DNA of 64,000 nt from an uncultured Actinomycetes bacterium (GCA_903918645.1 CAIXFH010000087.1:1-64000), one strand, 5' to 3'; shown: positions 42,244 to 52,885, counted from the first letter of the stretch. Numbers and translations: made by a program. The notes: a model not told the origin generated them from the sequence alone.

Positions 42244-43094
42244 GCGGCGCCAGCCTTTCGAGTTATACGACGTACAGGGGAGGGTTGGGACAGCGTCGAC
42301 GAGAGCGAAGTGCATTCGTCGACGAGCAGTTGGCCGACTCGGGCGATCGTGCGCGCCGTTAGTCGGGATGACGGGCCAGACACGCACAGTGCCGCGATCG
42401 CGCGGCCGCTGGAATCTAGGACGGGTGCAGCGATTGCGACTAGGCCAGGCTCGAGTTCACCGTCGGCCACTGCGTAGCCGAGTTCGAGGTACTTGTGTAG
42501 GTCGGCTTCAAGTGCGGTGCGAGTGGTGCGGGTGCGATCGGTGAGCTTGGCAAGCCGGCCGACGGGGAGCGCAGAGCCATGTGCGAGTAGAACTTTGCCG
42601 ACCGCTGAGGCGTGATACGGAACCTCTTGCTGCAACCAGTTCGCTGCGCCGAGTAGGAATCGAGCATCGACTTGATCGATCTGGACGACACCAGTTTCGG
42701 TGGGCACCGCGAGGTTGATCGTCTCACCGGTTGCTTCACTCAGCCGCTGTAGTGCAGGGCGGGCTAGAGAGACCAGATCGTCTTCCGAACTGTGTGAGCG
42801 CGCAAATGCGGTGATGACGTCGCCAGCGATCACCTCACCTGAATCGGTGCGGGAGATCAGCCGGCTGCGCTCGAGGCTGCTCAGCAGACGCGACACCGTG
42901 CTCTTAGGTAGACCAGTGGCTGCGACGAGATCAGGGAATGGCACTGGGCCGGTGGCGCCGAGAACGTGCACGAGCAGCGAGGCCGCGCGATCGACCGCCT
43001 GGGCCCCAGTGGCTGTCGCTGGGTTAGCCGCTGAAGAGCGACTTGAGTCGGTGACTGCGGCGCGGACGCGGGTATCACTTGCTCGTCGCTGCAC
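42240..43094 (-). CDS. IclR family transcriptional regulator
   Basis: A 284-residue IclR regulator: AVDRAASLLVHVLGATGPVPFPDLVAATGLPKSTVSRLLSSLE holds the winged helix, and the C-terminal effector domain is full length (VPYHASAVGKVLLAHG, GYAVADGELEPGLVAIAAPV). GTG 43094 has AGAGGTG upstream; the frame is open to 43211, but that would cover the operator region. It is divergent from the methyltransferase gene and leads its own operon, so it probably controls both directions through the palindrome at 43214-43229. Confidence 0.88.
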   Translation of the reverse strand: MQRRASDTRVRAAVTDSSRSSAANPATATGAQAVDRAASLLVHVLGATGPVPFPDLVAATGLPKSTVSRLLSSLERSRLISRTDSGEVIAGDVITAFARSHSSEDDLVSLARPALQRLSEATGETINLAVPTETGVVQIDQVDARFLLGAANWLQQEVPYHASAVGKVLLAHGSALPVGRLAKLTDRTRTTRTALEADLHKYLELGYAVADGELEPGLVAIAAPVLDSSGRAIAALCVSGPSSRLTARTIARVGQLLVDECTSLSSTLSQPSPVRRITRKAGAA

Positions 43095-43213
43095 GTGCTC
43101 ACCTCTTTCGTCGTGACTGGTCTGGCCTAGTCTTGCCGGAGTTCCTTGCGGGGGGCTGGTGCAGACCCGGTCTTTACACCAGACTGTGTCCTGCAAGACA
43201 GTGTCCCACAATA

Positions 43214-43229
43214 TGGAACGACTGTTCCA
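43214..43229. promoter_or_regulatory. IclR-type operator between the two methyl-transfer operons
   Basis: TGGAACGACTGTTCCA: perfect 6-bp arms TGGAAC/GTTCCA with a 4-base centre. The arms agree with the TGGAA...TTCCA form described for IclR-family sites. It lies 120 bp upstream of the iclR start and 51 bp upstream of the methyltransferase start. A direct repeat GAC[TA]GTGTCC (43182-43191 and 43197-43206) lies next to it. Confidence 0.65.
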
Positions 43230-43279
43230 CAGCGAGTGTAAGATCCGTCCGTCAGTCCGGTCAAGGAAAGGCTCACCCC

Positions 43280-44719
43280 GTGTTCGTGAACAACATGCCC
43301 CGGTACGAGATCCTGTCGCAGGACGCCATGGCAGCTCTTGACCGTGGATGGCGTCGATTGGTGTCCGAGCTCGGCGTCGAGTTCATGAAGCCCGAGGCTC
43401 TTGATCTCTTTCGCGCTCATGGTCAGCGAGTCGAGGGTGATCGGGTCTTCTTCGACCCCGAATTTGTGCTCGAGCAGGTGGCGAAGGCTCCTCGCGAGTT
43501 CGATATGCAAGCGCGCAATCACGACAACGACGTGCACATCGGTGGCAACCACATGGTGTTCTCGAGCGTGTATGGGCCGCCGTTCGTCCGACGTGGAAAC
43601 GTGCGCCGCGACGCCACGATGGATGACTACCGCAACTTCGCCAAACTTGCGCAGTCGTTCAAGGCAATCGACAGTGTGGGCGGCGTGGTGGCCGAGCCAA
43701 ATGACGCACCCCTCGACAGCCGTCACCTCGACATGCTGCTCGCCACGTTCACGCTTACCGACAAGATCTTCCAGGGCAACGTCGTCAGCGGGGTTAATGC
43801 ACGCGACACCCTGGCAATGAGCGACATCGTCTTCGGCGGCCGCGAATCCATCGAGCAGACCCCGGTGTCGATCTCGCTGATCAACTGCAACTCGCCCCTT
43901 CGTTGGGACGATCGCATGCTCGATGCTCAATTCGAGTACTCGGCTGCCAACCAGCCGGTGATCTTGACCCCGTTCCTGCTCATGGGTGCGATGTCACCGG
44001 TCACCATCCCGGCCGCGCTCGTGCAGCAGATTGCCGAGGCACTCACCGGTATTGCCCTGTCGCAGTTGATTCGTCCGGGTTGCCCGGTGGTCTTCGGCTC
44101 GTTCTTGTCCAACATCGACATGCAGTCTGGTTCGCCGCAGTTCGGTACGCCCGAATCGGGCATCGGCCTGTTGTGCACCGGTCAGATCGCTCGCTACTTC
44201 GGCCTGCCCTTCCGTACCGGTGGCGGCCTGAACTCATCACAGACAGTCGACGCGCAAGCGGCCTACGAGTCGTTGATGACCATGATGCCGACCTTCCTCG
44301 CCGGTACGAACTTCGTCATGCACTCTGCGGGCTGGCTCGAGGGTGGGCTCGTCGCGTGTTACGAGAAGTACGCGGTCGACGTCCAGATCCTGGAAATGCT
44401 GCAGCACGAGTTCACTCCGCTGGAGATCAACGAGGATTCGCTGGCCTTCGGAGCGCACGAGGAAGTTGGTCATGGCGGCCACTTCCTCGGGGCAGCGCAC
44501 ACGATGGAACGCTTCCGCGACTGCTTCTACCGCCCGTTCCTGTCGAACTCTGACAACTACGAGCGTTGGAACCGCTTAGGCGCACGTGACACCACCACCC
44601 GCGCCGGTGAGGTCGTCGATAAGAAGCTCGACGAGTACGAAGCTCCGGCGATTGACTCAGCTATCCAGCAAGAGCTAGAGGAGTATGTGATTCGTCGCCG
44701 CGCGGAACTTGGCGACTAA
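43280..44719 (+). CDS. MttB-family glycine betaine:corrinoid methyltransferase (non-pyrrolysine)
   Basis: A 479-residue trimethylamine methyltransferase-family protein without an in-frame amber codon, so it is not the pyrrolysine MttB. Such members include MtgB, which demethylates glycine betaine to dimethylglycine. Family segments include QGNVVSGVNARD, GSFLSNIDMQSGSPQFGTPE, and GHGGHFLGAAHT near residue 425. GTG 43280 with AAGGAAAGG upstream is preferred over the open frame to 43079. It heads a plus operon with choline oxidation and betaine uptake genes, which makes glycine betaine the most likely substrate; other quaternary amines are not excluded. Confidence 0.87.
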   Translation: MFVNNMPRYEILSQDAMAALDRGWRRLVSELGVEFMKPEALDLFRAHGQRVEGDRVFFDPEFVLEQVAKAPREFDMQARNHDNDVHIGGNHMVFSSVYGPPFVRRGNVRRDATMDDYRNFAKLAQSFKAIDSVGGVVAEPNDAPLDSRHLDMLLATFTLTDKIFQGNVVSGVNARDTLAMSDIVFGGRESIEQTPVSISLINCNSPLRWDDRMLDAQFEYSAANQPVILTPFLLMGAMSPVTIPAALVQQIAEALTGIALSQLIRPGCPVVFGSFLSNIDMQSGSPQFGTPESGIGLLCTGQIARYFGLPFRTGGGLNSSQTVDAQAAYESLMTMMPTFLAGTNFVMHSAGWLEGGLVACYEKYAVDVQILEMLQHEFTPLEINEDSLAFGAHEEVGHGGHFLGAAHTMERFRDCFYRPFLSNSDNYERWNRLGARDTTTRAGEVVDKKLDEYEAPAIDSAIQQELEEYVIRRRAELGD

Positions 44720-44749
44720 GTCATTCGCTGACGACAAGGGGTAGTTGCG

Positions 44750-46432
44750 ATGTCCAGTTCGTACGACGTGGTCATCGTCGGCGGTGGCTCTGCAGGCTCC
44801 GCACTGGCTAATCGACTCTCGGCAGATCCCGGTACCCGGGTCCTCGTGCTGGAGGCGGGGCGATGGGACTACAAGTGGGATGTCTTCATCCACATGCCAG
44901 CAGCGCTGTTCTTCATGCTCGGCAACAAGCATTACGACTGGATGTATGAGACCGAGCCCGAACCGTTCATGGGCGGGCGTCGCGTCAAGCATGCGCGCGG
45001 CAAGCTCATCGGCGGATCGAGTTCGATCAACGGACAGATCTTCCAACGTGGCAACCCGATGGACTACCAGGGTTGGGGCGCCGCGCCGGGCATGGAGTCA
45101 TGGGACTTCGCGCACTGCCTGCCTTACTTCAAAAAGATGGAGACTTGCCTCGCTGGTGCCGATGAGTGGCGCGGTGGCTCTGGGCCACTCGAGGTCGAAC
45201 GTGGACCAGTCAAGAACCCGCTGTTCGGTGCGTTCTTTGAGGCAGTTCAACAGGCCGGATATCCGCTGACCAAAGATGTCAACGGTTTTAGCCAGGAGGG
45301 CTTTGCCGCCTTCGATCAGAGCATTCGTCGAGGGCGTCGGCTATCGGCTGCGGGCGCCTACTTGCATCCGGTGAAGAATCGACCCAACCTGCACATCCGC
45401 ACTCACTCGCAGGTGGCTCGTGTTCTGTTCTCAGGTAATCGGGCCACTGGTGTTGAGGTCATGCGCAAGGGCGGCGGGGTCGAACGAATCGACGCGGGCG
45501 AGGTAATCCTTTGTGGTGGAGCCTTCAATTCCCCACAGGTGCTGCAGCTCTCCGGTATCGGCGACGCTGACCACTTGCGCGGTCTGGGCATCGAGCCGAC
45601 CCATCATCTCCCGGGAGTCGGCGAGAACCTCCAAGATCATCTCGAGGTGTACATCCAGCACAGCAGCAAACTTCCGGTGTCGCTGAACCCGCAACTGAAG
45701 ATGTGGCGTCGGCCGATTGTGGGAGCGCAGTGGCTATTCCTGCGCTCAGGCCCAGGGGCCACCAACCAGTTCGAAGGCGGTGGCTTCATTCGCGGTAATG
45801 ACGCCGTCGATTACCCCAACTTGATGTACCACTTCCTTCCGATCGCTGTGCGCTATGACGGCACTTCACCGGCGGGCGGGCACGGCTACCAGGTACACGT
45901 GGGTCCGATGTATGCCGACGCTCGCGGTCATGTGCGCATCAAGAACGCAGATCCGTCGAGCAAACCGGCCATCCAATTCAACTATCTGGGTACCGAGCAG
46001 GACCGTCGCGAATGGGTCGAGGCCATTCGTGTCACCCGAAACATAATGAGCCAAAACGCCTTTAGCGATTTCGACGCTGGTGAAATCTCGCCGGGCCCCG
46101 AGGTGGAGACCGACGAGCAGATCCTTGATTGGGTTCGCAAGGACGGCGAGACAGCGTTACATCCGTCGTGTACCAACAAGATGGGCACTGACCATATGTC
46201 AGTTGTAGATCCCCTCACCATGAAGGTGCACGGGCTCGAAGGCATCCGCGTGGTGGATGCCTCAGTGATGCCAAAAATAACCAACGCCAACCTTTATGCC
46301 CCGGTGATGATGATCGCCGAAAAATCCGCTGATCTGATTTTGGGCAATACTCCGCTGGCGGCAGATCATCGGGAGTTCTATCGCTACCGCAAAGAGCCCA
46401 CCGGCGCACTAGGGGAGACACACGATGGCTGA
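44750..46432 (+). CDS. betA: Choline dehydrogenase (GMC oxidoreductase)
   Basis: A 560-residue GMC flavoprotein: FAD motif [19 protein letters not shown] at residues 6-24, [16 protein letters not shown] near residue 85, [16 protein letters not shown] (GMC signature 2), and the C-terminal catalytic region [12 protein letters not shown] and [19 protein letters not shown]. It oxidises choline to betaine aldehyde. The ATG follows AAGGGGTAG, and the gene lies 30 bp after the methyltransferase and overlaps the next by 8 bp. Confidence 0.9.
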   Translation: MSSSYDVVIVGGGSAGSALANRLSADPGTRVLVLEAGRWDYKWDVFIHMPAALFFMLGNKHYDWMYETEPEPFMGGRRVKHARGKLIGGSSSINGQIFQRGNPMDYQGWGAAPGMESWDFAHCLPYFKKMETCLAGADEWRGGSGPLEVERGPVKNPLFGAFFEAVQQAGYPLTKDVNGFSQEGFAAFDQSIRRGRRLSAAGAYLHPVKNRPNLHIRTHSQVARVLFSGNRATGVEVMRKGGGVERIDAGEVILCGGAFNSPQVLQLSGIGDADHLRGLGIEPTHHLPGVGENLQDHLEVYIQHSSKLPVSLNPQLKMWRRPIVGAQWLFLRSGPGATNQFEGGGFIRGNDAVDYPNLMYHFLPIAVRYDGTSPAGGHGYQVHVGPMYADARGHVRIKNADPSSKPAIQFNYLGTEQDRREWVEAIRVTRNIMSQNAFSDFDAGEISPGPEVETDEQILDWVRKDGETALHPSCTNKMGTDHMSVVDPLTMKVHGLEGIRVVDASVMPKITNANLYAPVMMIAEKSADLILGNTPLAADHREFYRYRKEPTGALGETHDG

Positions 46433-47912
46433 TCTGTTCATTGACGGCGAGTGGGTCTCGGGAGCAAAGGGGCTCACCCGAGAGGTACGTTGCCCGGCTG
46501 ACGGTGCACTCGTCGCCACCGTCGACGAGGCCACTCGCGAGGACACTGAGCGCGCGATTCGGGCCGCTCGTAAGGCTTTTGACGACGGCCGGTGGTCGAG
46601 TGTCTCAGCCACCGAGAGAGGCAAGTTGCTCATCCGGGTCGCTGATCTCCTTGAACGCGACACCGAAGTGATCGCCCACGCTGAGTCACTCGATACCGGT
46701 AAGCGCATCATTGAGGCGCGCTATGACGTCGCCGACATCGTCAGCAGTTTTCGTTGGTTCGCCGGTTTGGCCAACACCAATCTCGGGCGGGTAGTCGATC
46801 CCGGTACCACGGGCACTTTCTCGCGGGTCGTCTACGAGCCGGTTGGTGTGTGCGGTCTCATCACCCCGTGGAACTACCCACTGTTGCAGGCCTCCTGGAA
46901 GGTTGCGCCAGCGCTCGCGGCTGGCAACACCTTCGTCATCAAGCCAAGTGAGATGACGCCATCCACGACCATCCTGCTGATGCGCATCCTGCAGGAGGCC
47001 GGCCTGCCCGACGGCGTCGCCAACCTCGTGCTTGGCTCTGGCGCTGAAGCCGGTGCCCCACTCGCCGAGCACCCTGACGTCGACATGGTCTCGTTCACAG
47101 GGGGAGTCATCACCGGACGCCGGGTGATGGCCGCAGCGAGTGTCACAGTGAAGAAGGTGGCGCTCGAACTCGGTGGTAAGAACCCCAACATCATCTTCGC
47201 GGACGCCGATCTCGACGCGGCGATCGACAATGCGGCAACTGCGGTATTCCTGCATTCCGGTCAGGTCTGCTCGGCGGGTGCCCGATTGTTGGTCGAGGAG
47301 TCGATTCACGATGAGGTCGTCGACCGCGTCGTGGCGATCGCGTCGAAGATCCGACTCGGTGGTCCCTTCGATCCGGCTGCCGAAACCGGATCGTTGATTT
47401 CGCGCGACCACCGGTCAAAAGTTGCCGGATACGTCGAGCGCGCTCTGGCCGAAGGCGCGGTCCTGCGCTGTGGTGGCTCAGCGCCAGTGGGCCCGGCATT
47501 CGATGACGGCGCGTTCTACCTGCCCACGGTTCTCGATGGCTGCACCACCACCATGAGTTGCGTGCAGGACGAGTCTTTTGGCCCGGTGCTCACTGTCGAA
47601 ACATTCACGTCCGAGGCCGAAGCTATCCGCCTGGGCAACGACACCATCTATGGACTTGCCGGCGCTGTGTGGACCAGCGATATGGGCCGCGCCGCTCGAG
47701 TCGCCAATGCGCTTCGGCACGGCACCATCTGGATAAACGACTATCACCCGTATCGACCGCAGGCTGAGTGGGGCGGATTCAAGCAATCTGGTGTGGGCCG
47801 GGAACTAGGCTTGGCCGGTTTTGCTGAGTACGTTGAGCCCAAACATATCTACGAGAATCTGCAACCGGCCGCGAGCGGCTGGTTCGGGGAGTCGGAGCAG
47901 AACATCACATGA
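46425..47912 (+). CDS. betB: Betaine aldehyde dehydrogenase
   Basis: A 495-residue aldehyde dehydrogenase with [35 protein letters not shown] (Glu), [15 protein letters not shown] (Cys) and [16 protein letters not shown] near the end, all typical of betaine aldehyde dehydrogenases. It completes choline oxidation to glycine betaine. It overlaps betA by 8 bp and the ABC ATPase gene by 4 bp (ATGA). Confidence 0.9.
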   Translation: MADLFIDGEWVSGAKGLTREVRCPADGALVATVDEATREDTERAIRAARKAFDDGRWSSVSATERGKLLIRVADLLERDTEVIAHAESLDTGKRIIEARYDVADIVSSFRWFAGLANTNLGRVVDPGTTGTFSRVVYEPVGVCGLITPWNYPLLQASWKVAPALAAGNTFVIKPSEMTPSTTILLMRILQEAGLPDGVANLVLGSGAEAGAPLAEHPDVDMVSFTGGVITGRRVMAAASVTVKKVALELGGKNPNIIFADADLDAAIDNAATAVFLHSGQVCSAGARLLVEESIHDEVVDRVVAIASKIRLGGPFDPAAETGSLISRDHRSKVAGYVERALAEGAVLRCGGSAPVGPAFDDGAFYLPTVLDGCTTTMSCVQDESFGPVLTVETFTSEAEAIRLGNDTIYGLAGAVWTSDMGRAARVANALRHGTIWINDYHPYRPQAEWGGFKQSGVGRELGLAGFAEYVEPKHIYENLQPAASGWFGESEQNIT

Positions 47913-48985
47913 GCACCTCCGGTCTGATCACACCTGCTGCTGCGTCTGGTTCATCCTCGCCAAGTCCTGCTGTGTCGGTGCGAGGCCTGTGGAAGGTGTT
48001 CGGCCCGAAGGCGTCGTCAATTGTTGGTTCGGCTGATGAAGAGTTGTCGCCGGCTGAACTCAAGGACAAGACCGGCTGTGTTGCGGCGGTGCGCGACGTA
48101 TCCTTCGACGTTGCCCCCGGCGAAGTCTTTGTGGTGATGGGTCTTTCGGGATCGGGAAAGTCAACTCTTGTGCGCTGCATCACTCGGCTCATCGAGCCCA
48201 CGGCGGGTGACATCCTGATCGAAGGCGACAGCCTGATCGCCGCTGACGATAAGCAATTGCGCGAACTTCGTCGGCACCGGTTTTCCATGGTGTTCCAGCA
48301 CTTTGGGCTCTTGCCGCATCGACGGGTCGCTGAGAACGTCGCGTATGGGCTCGAGATTCGTGGCGATGACAAGGCGTCTCGTCAGGCGCGTGCCCAGGAA
48401 GTCATTGAGTTGGTGGGGTTGACGGGTTTTGAGAACTCATTTCCCGATCAGCTTTCCGGAGGTATGCAGCAGCGCGTGGGCCTAGCCCGCGCACTGGCTG
48501 GCGATCCCGACATCATGTTTTTCGACGAGCCGTTCTCGGCTCTCGACCCCCTGATTCGTCGTGATATGCAGGACGAGGTGATGCGTCTGCACAACGAGGT
48601 CGGAAAGACCATGATCTTCATTACCCACGATCTGTCCGAAGCACTGCGCCTCGGTGATCGCATCGCCATCATGCAGAACGGTCGCATCGTGCAGGTGGGG
48701 CGTCCCGACGAACTCGTAGGCGCGCCAGCCGATGAGTACGTTGCTGACTTCACGAGGGACATCCCTCGATCGCATGTGCTGACCATGCGTTGGATCATGC
48801 GGCCACCTCGTCCAGGTGAGGCTCTCGACGGTCCCGAACTCTCACCTGACTTGATTATTAGAGATTCAATCCATGCCATCTCGCAGGCCTCGGCGCCAGC
48901 GCGAATCGTGAGCGAAGGCCAACTGCTCGGGTTGGTCGATCGCGATGATCTGTTGGTGTTGATCGCCGGAAAGCCCAACGCATGA
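47909..48985 (+). CDS. Glycine betaine/proline ABC transporter ATPase
   Basis: A 358-residue ATPase of the ProV/OpuAA type. Walker A is GLSGSGKST (78-86), the signature [16 protein letters not shown] is near 180, and Walker [22 protein letters not shown] follows. The family's typical insert after the first strand ([28 protein letters not shown]) is present. The C-terminus has only a partial CBS-like region, so osmotic gating may differ. Coupled to betB and to the permease by ATGA overlaps. Confidence 0.9.
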   Translation: MSTSGLITPAAASGSSSPSPAVSVRGLWKVFGPKASSIVGSADEELSPAELKDKTGCVAAVRDVSFDVAPGEVFVVMGLSGSGKSTLVRCITRLIEPTAGDILIEGDSLIAADDKQLRELRRHRFSMVFQHFGLLPHRRVAENVAYGLEIRGDDKASRQARAQEVIELVGLTGFENSFPDQLSGGMQQRVGLARALAGDPDIMFFDEPFSALDPLIRRDMQDEVMRLHNEVGKTMIFITHDLSEALRLGDRIAIMQNGRIVQVGRPDELVGAPADEYVADFTRDIPRSHVLTMRWIMRPPRPGEALDGPELSPDLIIRDSIHAISQASAPARIVSEGQLLGLVDRDDLLVLIAGKPNA

Positions 48986-50916
48986 CCAGCGTTATGGCGC
49001 CAGCCTTGACGATGTCACGTCGTCGCATCGGGCTCGGCTGGCGAATCGTTGGCCTGCTGGTGTTGTGGGTAGCCCTGTGGTGGTGGCTCGGCGGGCAGTT
49101 CGTCCTCGAGAGTGGAGTCCCGGCTGCTGCCCAAGACTGGCTGCAAGCCACCGTGAGCGCGATCGGTGATGGGCGCCTGACCAACCCGCTGTTCATTTAT
49201 GTCTTCACACCAATCACGAGCGCTTTGAACGGTGTCTACAACGGTGGTGTGTGGCTTACCCAGCAACTCGGTTGGACCGGGATGACTGGTATCGGTGCTG
49301 CGTTGGCCCTCATGGTGGCGGGCTGGCGGATGGCTGTGCTCACTGCTCTTGGCATGCTGTCGTTTGGTGTATTGGGCTTGTGGGAACAGAGCATGCAGAC
49401 CCTCGTTCTGGTGGCCATCTCTGTGGCGCTGTCAGTACTCATCGGTATTCCGGTTGGCATCGCCTGCGGTCTTTCGAATCGGTTCCGTCGTCTACTGATG
49501 CCCATTCTCGACACGCTGCAGATCATGCCGTCGTTCGCGTACCTGCCGATCATCACGCTGTTCTTCCTGATCGGGCCACCAGCCGGAATCTTGGCGACCC
49601 TGGTCTATGCCATTCCTCCGACGATTCGGTTGACCGACGTCGGCATCCGCGAAGTGGCAGCGTCTTCGGTTGAGGCATCACGGTCTCTAGGGGCCACCGT
49701 CCGACAAGTTCTCACGGACGTCCAACTACCGATGTCTCGACGTACTCGGGTGGTGGGTATCAATCAGACCGTGATGGCGGCACTGTCGATGGTGACCGTG
49801 GCTGCGGTTATCGCGACGCCGGGCCTTGGTCAAGCGGTGTTGGGCTCATTGCAGATTCTTGATGTCGGTGGTGCGTTCAATTCCGGACTCGCGATCGTTG
49901 TGGTGGCAATCGTTTTAGATCGGGTGATCTCGGCGGCGAGTCGACGTGCTGGAGCGCATCGACGCACCGGTCGATTGCGGCTCACCGTGTGGGGTAGCGC
50001 CGCCGCGCTTGTCGTCTTGGGCGCCGCGCTCCCAGCGGTGCTGCCGAGTACCGCGAAGTGGAACTCGGCATGGGTGCATCCGATCTCGGGGCCAGTCAAT
50101 GTCGGCGCAGTTTGGGCAAAGGAGCATCTCTACCCCTACACGATGTCGTTCACCGAGTGGGTCACGATCTGGTTCATCAACCCACTCGAATCACTGCTTC
50201 TCAACACTCCTTGGTTCGTCATAGTGGCTGTCGTTGCAGCACTGGCACTCATCGTGGGGCACTGGAAGCCGGCGATCGTCGCTGCGTCCTGCCTCATTGG
50301 GTGCGCGCTCCTCGGCCTATGGCCCTCAAGCATGGTCACGCTGACTCAGGTGATCTTTGCGGCGACCATCACGATGATTCTGGGCCTCGTTGTCGGTACG
50401 TGGATCGGTCGAAGTCGCTGGGCTGACCGGGTTTTGCGCCCAATCCTTGATGCCGGCCAGGTACTGCCACCGTTTGTGTACCTGGTGCCGTGTCTGGCCC
50501 TGTTCGGCCCAACCCGGTTCACCGCGATCTTCGCTGCCGTGGTCTACGCGTCTCCGGCGGCGATCAAAATAGTTGGTGAAGGTATTGCAACGGTTGCGCC
50601 CAACACGATAGAAGCGGCGCGTTCTATGGGATCGTCTACCTTGCAGGAGATCGGGAAGGTTCAACTCCCGATGGCACGCCCGATTATTCTCGTCGCGCTC
50701 AACCAGGGGATCATCTACGTGATGGCCATGGTCGTGATCGGCGGGCTCGTCGGTGGGGGTGGGCTTGGCTACGACGTGGTCAAGGGGTTCGCGAATGAGT
50801 CCTACGCGGGTACCGGCCTCGCAGCTGGTTTCGCAATTGTTTTACTCGGTGTGATGTTAGATCGTGTCAGTCAATCTGCAGGTCGCGTGCGTCGGACTTC
50901 GTCGCACGCTGTGTAA
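48982..50916 (+). CDS. Glycine betaine ABC transporter permease, two fused permease domains
   Basis: A 644-residue membrane protein holding two ProW-type permease domains. Each half has an EAA-type coupling loop: [21 protein letters not shown] in the first half (about residue 235) and [20 protein letters not shown] in the second (about 550). Glycine-rich ends ATPGLGQAV and [11 protein letters not shown] follow each loop. About 12 transmembrane segments in total. Most betaine importers use a homodimer of one permease or a permease/binding-protein fusion; here both halves are in one chain and have diverged. Confidence 0.87.
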   Translation: MTSVMAPALTMSRRRIGLGWRIVGLLVLWVALWWWLGGQFVLESGVPAAAQDWLQATVSAIGDGRLTNPLFIYVFTPITSALNGVYNGGVWLTQQLGWTGMTGIGAALALMVAGWRMAVLTALGMLSFGVLGLWEQSMQTLVLVAISVALSVLIGIPVGIACGLSNRFRRLLMPILDTLQIMPSFAYLPIITLFFLIGPPAGILATLVYAIPPTIRLTDVGIREVAASSVEASRSLGATVRQVLTDVQLPMSRRTRVVGINQTVMAALSMVTVAAVIATPGLGQAVLGSLQILDVGGAFNSGLAIVVVAIVLDRVISAASRRAGAHRRTGRLRLTVWGSAAALVVLGAALPAVLPSTAKWNSAWVHPISGPVNVGAVWAKEHLYPYTMSFTEWVTIWFINPLESLLLNTPWFVIVAVVAALALIVGHWKPAIVAASCLIGCALLGLWPSSMVTLTQVIFAATITMILGLVVGTWIGRSRWADRVLRPILDAGQVLPPFVYLVPCLALFGPTRFTAIFAAVVYASPAAIKIVGEGIATVAPNTIEAARSMGSSTLQEIGKVQLPMARPIILVALNQGIIYVMAMVVIGGLVGGGGLGYDVVKGFANESYAGTGLAAGFAIVLLGVMLDRVSQSAGRVRRTSSHAV

Positions 50917-50950
50917 CGGTCCGGCAGTGCCGGAGTAGGAAGGGATCCTC

Positions 50951-51949
50951 ATGGCTCACGCGCCAAGGAAACTCGCTGCAGTAGGCCTGTTAGCGGCTGC
51001 GGCTCTTATGCTCTCGGCTTGCGCCGGGTCGACCAATACGCCCGCGGCGAGCTCTCCGGCCGAGTCTGGCGGTGGGGCCACGAGCGCGGCACCAGTTAGT
51101 TGTGGCAGTGCGCCGATCAGCATCGCCGAGAACCCTTGGGTCGGCTACTCGGCTGACGTCGCGGTGGTTGATTATGTGCTGCGCAACAACTTGGGCTGCA
51201 CCACCAAGATCTCCAAAGTCGATGAGCAAGTGTCGTGGCAGGGTTTTGCCACCGGTCAGATCGATGTGATTTTGGAGAACTGGGGACACGAGGACCTAGC
51301 CAAGAAGTACATCACTGAGCAGAAGGTTGCAGTAGACCTCGGTTCGAACGGCAATGCGGGCGTCATCGGTTGGTATGTCCCCAAGTTCATGGCCGTCAAC
51401 TACCCAGGCATCGACGACTGGAACAACCTGAACAAGTACGCCGACCTGTTCAAGACCGCTGAATCAGGCGGTAAGGGTCAATTGCTTGATGGCGACCCGA
51501 GTTACGTGACCAACGATGAGGCCCTCGTCAAGAACCTCAAGCTGAACTACGCAGTTAAGTACGCGGGTTCTGAGGCAGCCGAGATCACGGCGTTGCAGAG
51601 CGCCACCGACAATAAGACTCCGCTGCTCATGTACTTCTACGAGCCGCAGTGGGCACTGGCTAAGTACCCGGTTGTGAAAGTGAAACTTCCGCCGTACACC
51701 GTTGGGTGTGACGCTGATCCCAAGAAGGTCGCGTGCGACTACCCGCCGTATCTGCTGAACAAGGTTGGCCGGGCTGCGTTTGTCGATGCTGGTGGCCCTG
51801 CGGCCAACTTCATCAAGGCCTTCCTCTGGACCAACGACGACCAGAACCAGGTCGCTGCTGCAATCCAGGGTGGCGCCACATATGACGACGCCGCGAAGGC
51901 ATGGATCGACGCGAACCCCGACAAGGTCAAGGCCTGGCTCGGGCAGTAG
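50951..51949 (+). CDS. Glycine betaine-binding lipoprotein of the ABC transporter
   Basis: A 332-residue substrate-binding lipoprotein of the OpuAC/ProX type. A lipobox LMLSAC puts the lipidated Cys at position 24, and a Ser/Ala/Pro linker follows to about residue 50. Mature-domain segments include ENPWVGYSADVAVVDYVL, VSWQGFATGQIDVILENWGHED and YEPQWALAKYPV, with aromatic residues that could cage a trimethylammonium group. It lies 34 bp after the permease gene with AGGAAGGG before the ATG and is followed by a strong terminator. Confidence 0.9.
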   Translation: MAHAPRKLAAVGLLAAAALMLSACAGSTNTPAASSPAESGGGATSAAPVSCGSAPISIAENPWVGYSADVAVVDYVLRNNLGCTTKISKVDEQVSWQGFATGQIDVILENWGHEDLAKKYITEQKVAVDLGSNGNAGVIGWYVPKFMAVNYPGIDDWNNLNKYADLFKTAESGGKGQLLDGDPSYVTNDEALVKNLKLNYAVKYAGSEAAEITALQSATDNKTPLLMYFYEPQWALAKYPVVKVKLPPYTVGCDADPKKVACDYPPYLLNKVGRAAFVDAGGPAANFIKAFLWTNDDQNQVAAAIQGGATYDDAAKAWIDANPDKVKAWLGQ

Positions 51950-51971
51950 TTCCTGTCCCGTCACATTTCGA

Positions 51972-52008
51972 CCCGATGGCCCCTCGCATTGTGCGCGGGG
52001 CCATCGGG
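51972..52008. terminator. Intrinsic terminator of the betaine operon
   Basis: CCCGATGGCCCC (51972-51983) and GGGGCCATCGGG (51997-52008) form a perfect 12-bp stem followed by CTTTGTG. It ends the plus operon from the methyltransferase to the binding protein and, on the other strand, the UbiA-family gene. Confidence 0.85.
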
Positions 52009-52024
52009 CTTTGTGATTGTCGTC

Positions 52025-52885
52025 CTACCCGCTGATCGATTGCGCGGATGTCACCAGGAGCAGCACGGCTAGCACCGCGAGCACCAGGGCTAGCCGAAAC
52101 AGCGCACGTGGGCTGCCCGAAATCAGCACGGCAGCGCTAGCGCCCATCACCACGATCACCAGCACCAGTTGCAGTGCCTGGACGAAACCGCTGTGGCCGA
52201 TCACTAGCGAAATTGCGCCGACGAGCAGAACGATCGCAAGCGCTCCTGCGCGACGTCGACCCAAAGCCACTACAAGCCCCCCAGCGCCGATCTCCTGATC
52301 GGTGTCGATATCTGGTAGACCGTTTGCCAGATGTGCGCCAACGCCGAGAACCATGGAGGCAGCGCTGACCCACAGTGTCGGTGCTTGCGGGGGAGTCAGG
52401 CCGTAGGTGACGAACGCGGGCACGAGTCCAAAAGACAAGGCGTAGGGAACCCACGACCAAATACTGGTTTTGAGTGCGAGGTTGTAAACCCAGGCTGAGG
52501 CCACCGCAATCACATGCGCAGTGCCCCCGATTCGTCCTGCGGCCAGGTACGACAGGAGCACGCATGAGGCCAGAGCGATGAACGCGCAGCGCCAGAGGAG
52601 GCGGGCCGAGATCAGACCGCTCACTGTCGGCTTCTCCGTTCGCCGCGCAGCCAGATCCCGTTGTGCATCTCGCGCATCGTTGGACCAGCCCACTGACAAC
52701 TGGCCGACCAATGCGGCAAGGAAGGTCAGGGCAACCCCGAGCGCCGCTCGTCCAGCGACGATGGACAACAACGTGATCACGACCGTGACAACGGCCGCAG
52801 GCCCCGGATGGCAGGCGAGGGCGAGGCCTCGACTGATCTCCATGAGCCGACCGGTGGTCGATTTAGCGGGTGGCTGCGCTGTCAT
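52025..52885 (-). CDS. UbiA-family prenyltransferase
   Basis: A 286-residue polytopic membrane protein with about eight to nine helices. The Asp-rich motifs NDARDAQRD (69-77) and DIDTDQEIG (about 193) are those that bind Mg-diphosphate in the UbiA superfamily. Relatives prenylate quinone precursors, homogentisate or other aromatics, or make lipids; the exact product is not clear from context. It is divergent from the metY leader. Confidence 0.85.
   Translation of the reverse strand: MTAQPPAKSTTGRLMEISRGLALACHPGPAAVVTVVITLLSIVAGRAALGVALTFLAALVGQLSVGWSNDARDAQRDLAARRTEKPTVSGLISARLLWRCAFIALASCVLLSYLAAGRIGGTAHVIAVASAWVYNLALKTSIWSWVPYALSFGLVPAFVTYGLTPPQAPTLWVSAASMVLGVGAHLANGLPDIDTDQEIGAGGLVVALGRRRAGALAIVLLVGAISLVIGHSGFVQALQLVLVIVVMGASAAVLISGSPRALFRLALVLAVLAVLLLVTSAQSISG

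Noticed and set aside
43280-44719. Pyrrolysine-containing trimethylamine methyltransferase
   Set aside because: The reading frame is complete without an internal amber codon, and no Pyl genes are visible, so this is a non-pyrrolysine member of the family.
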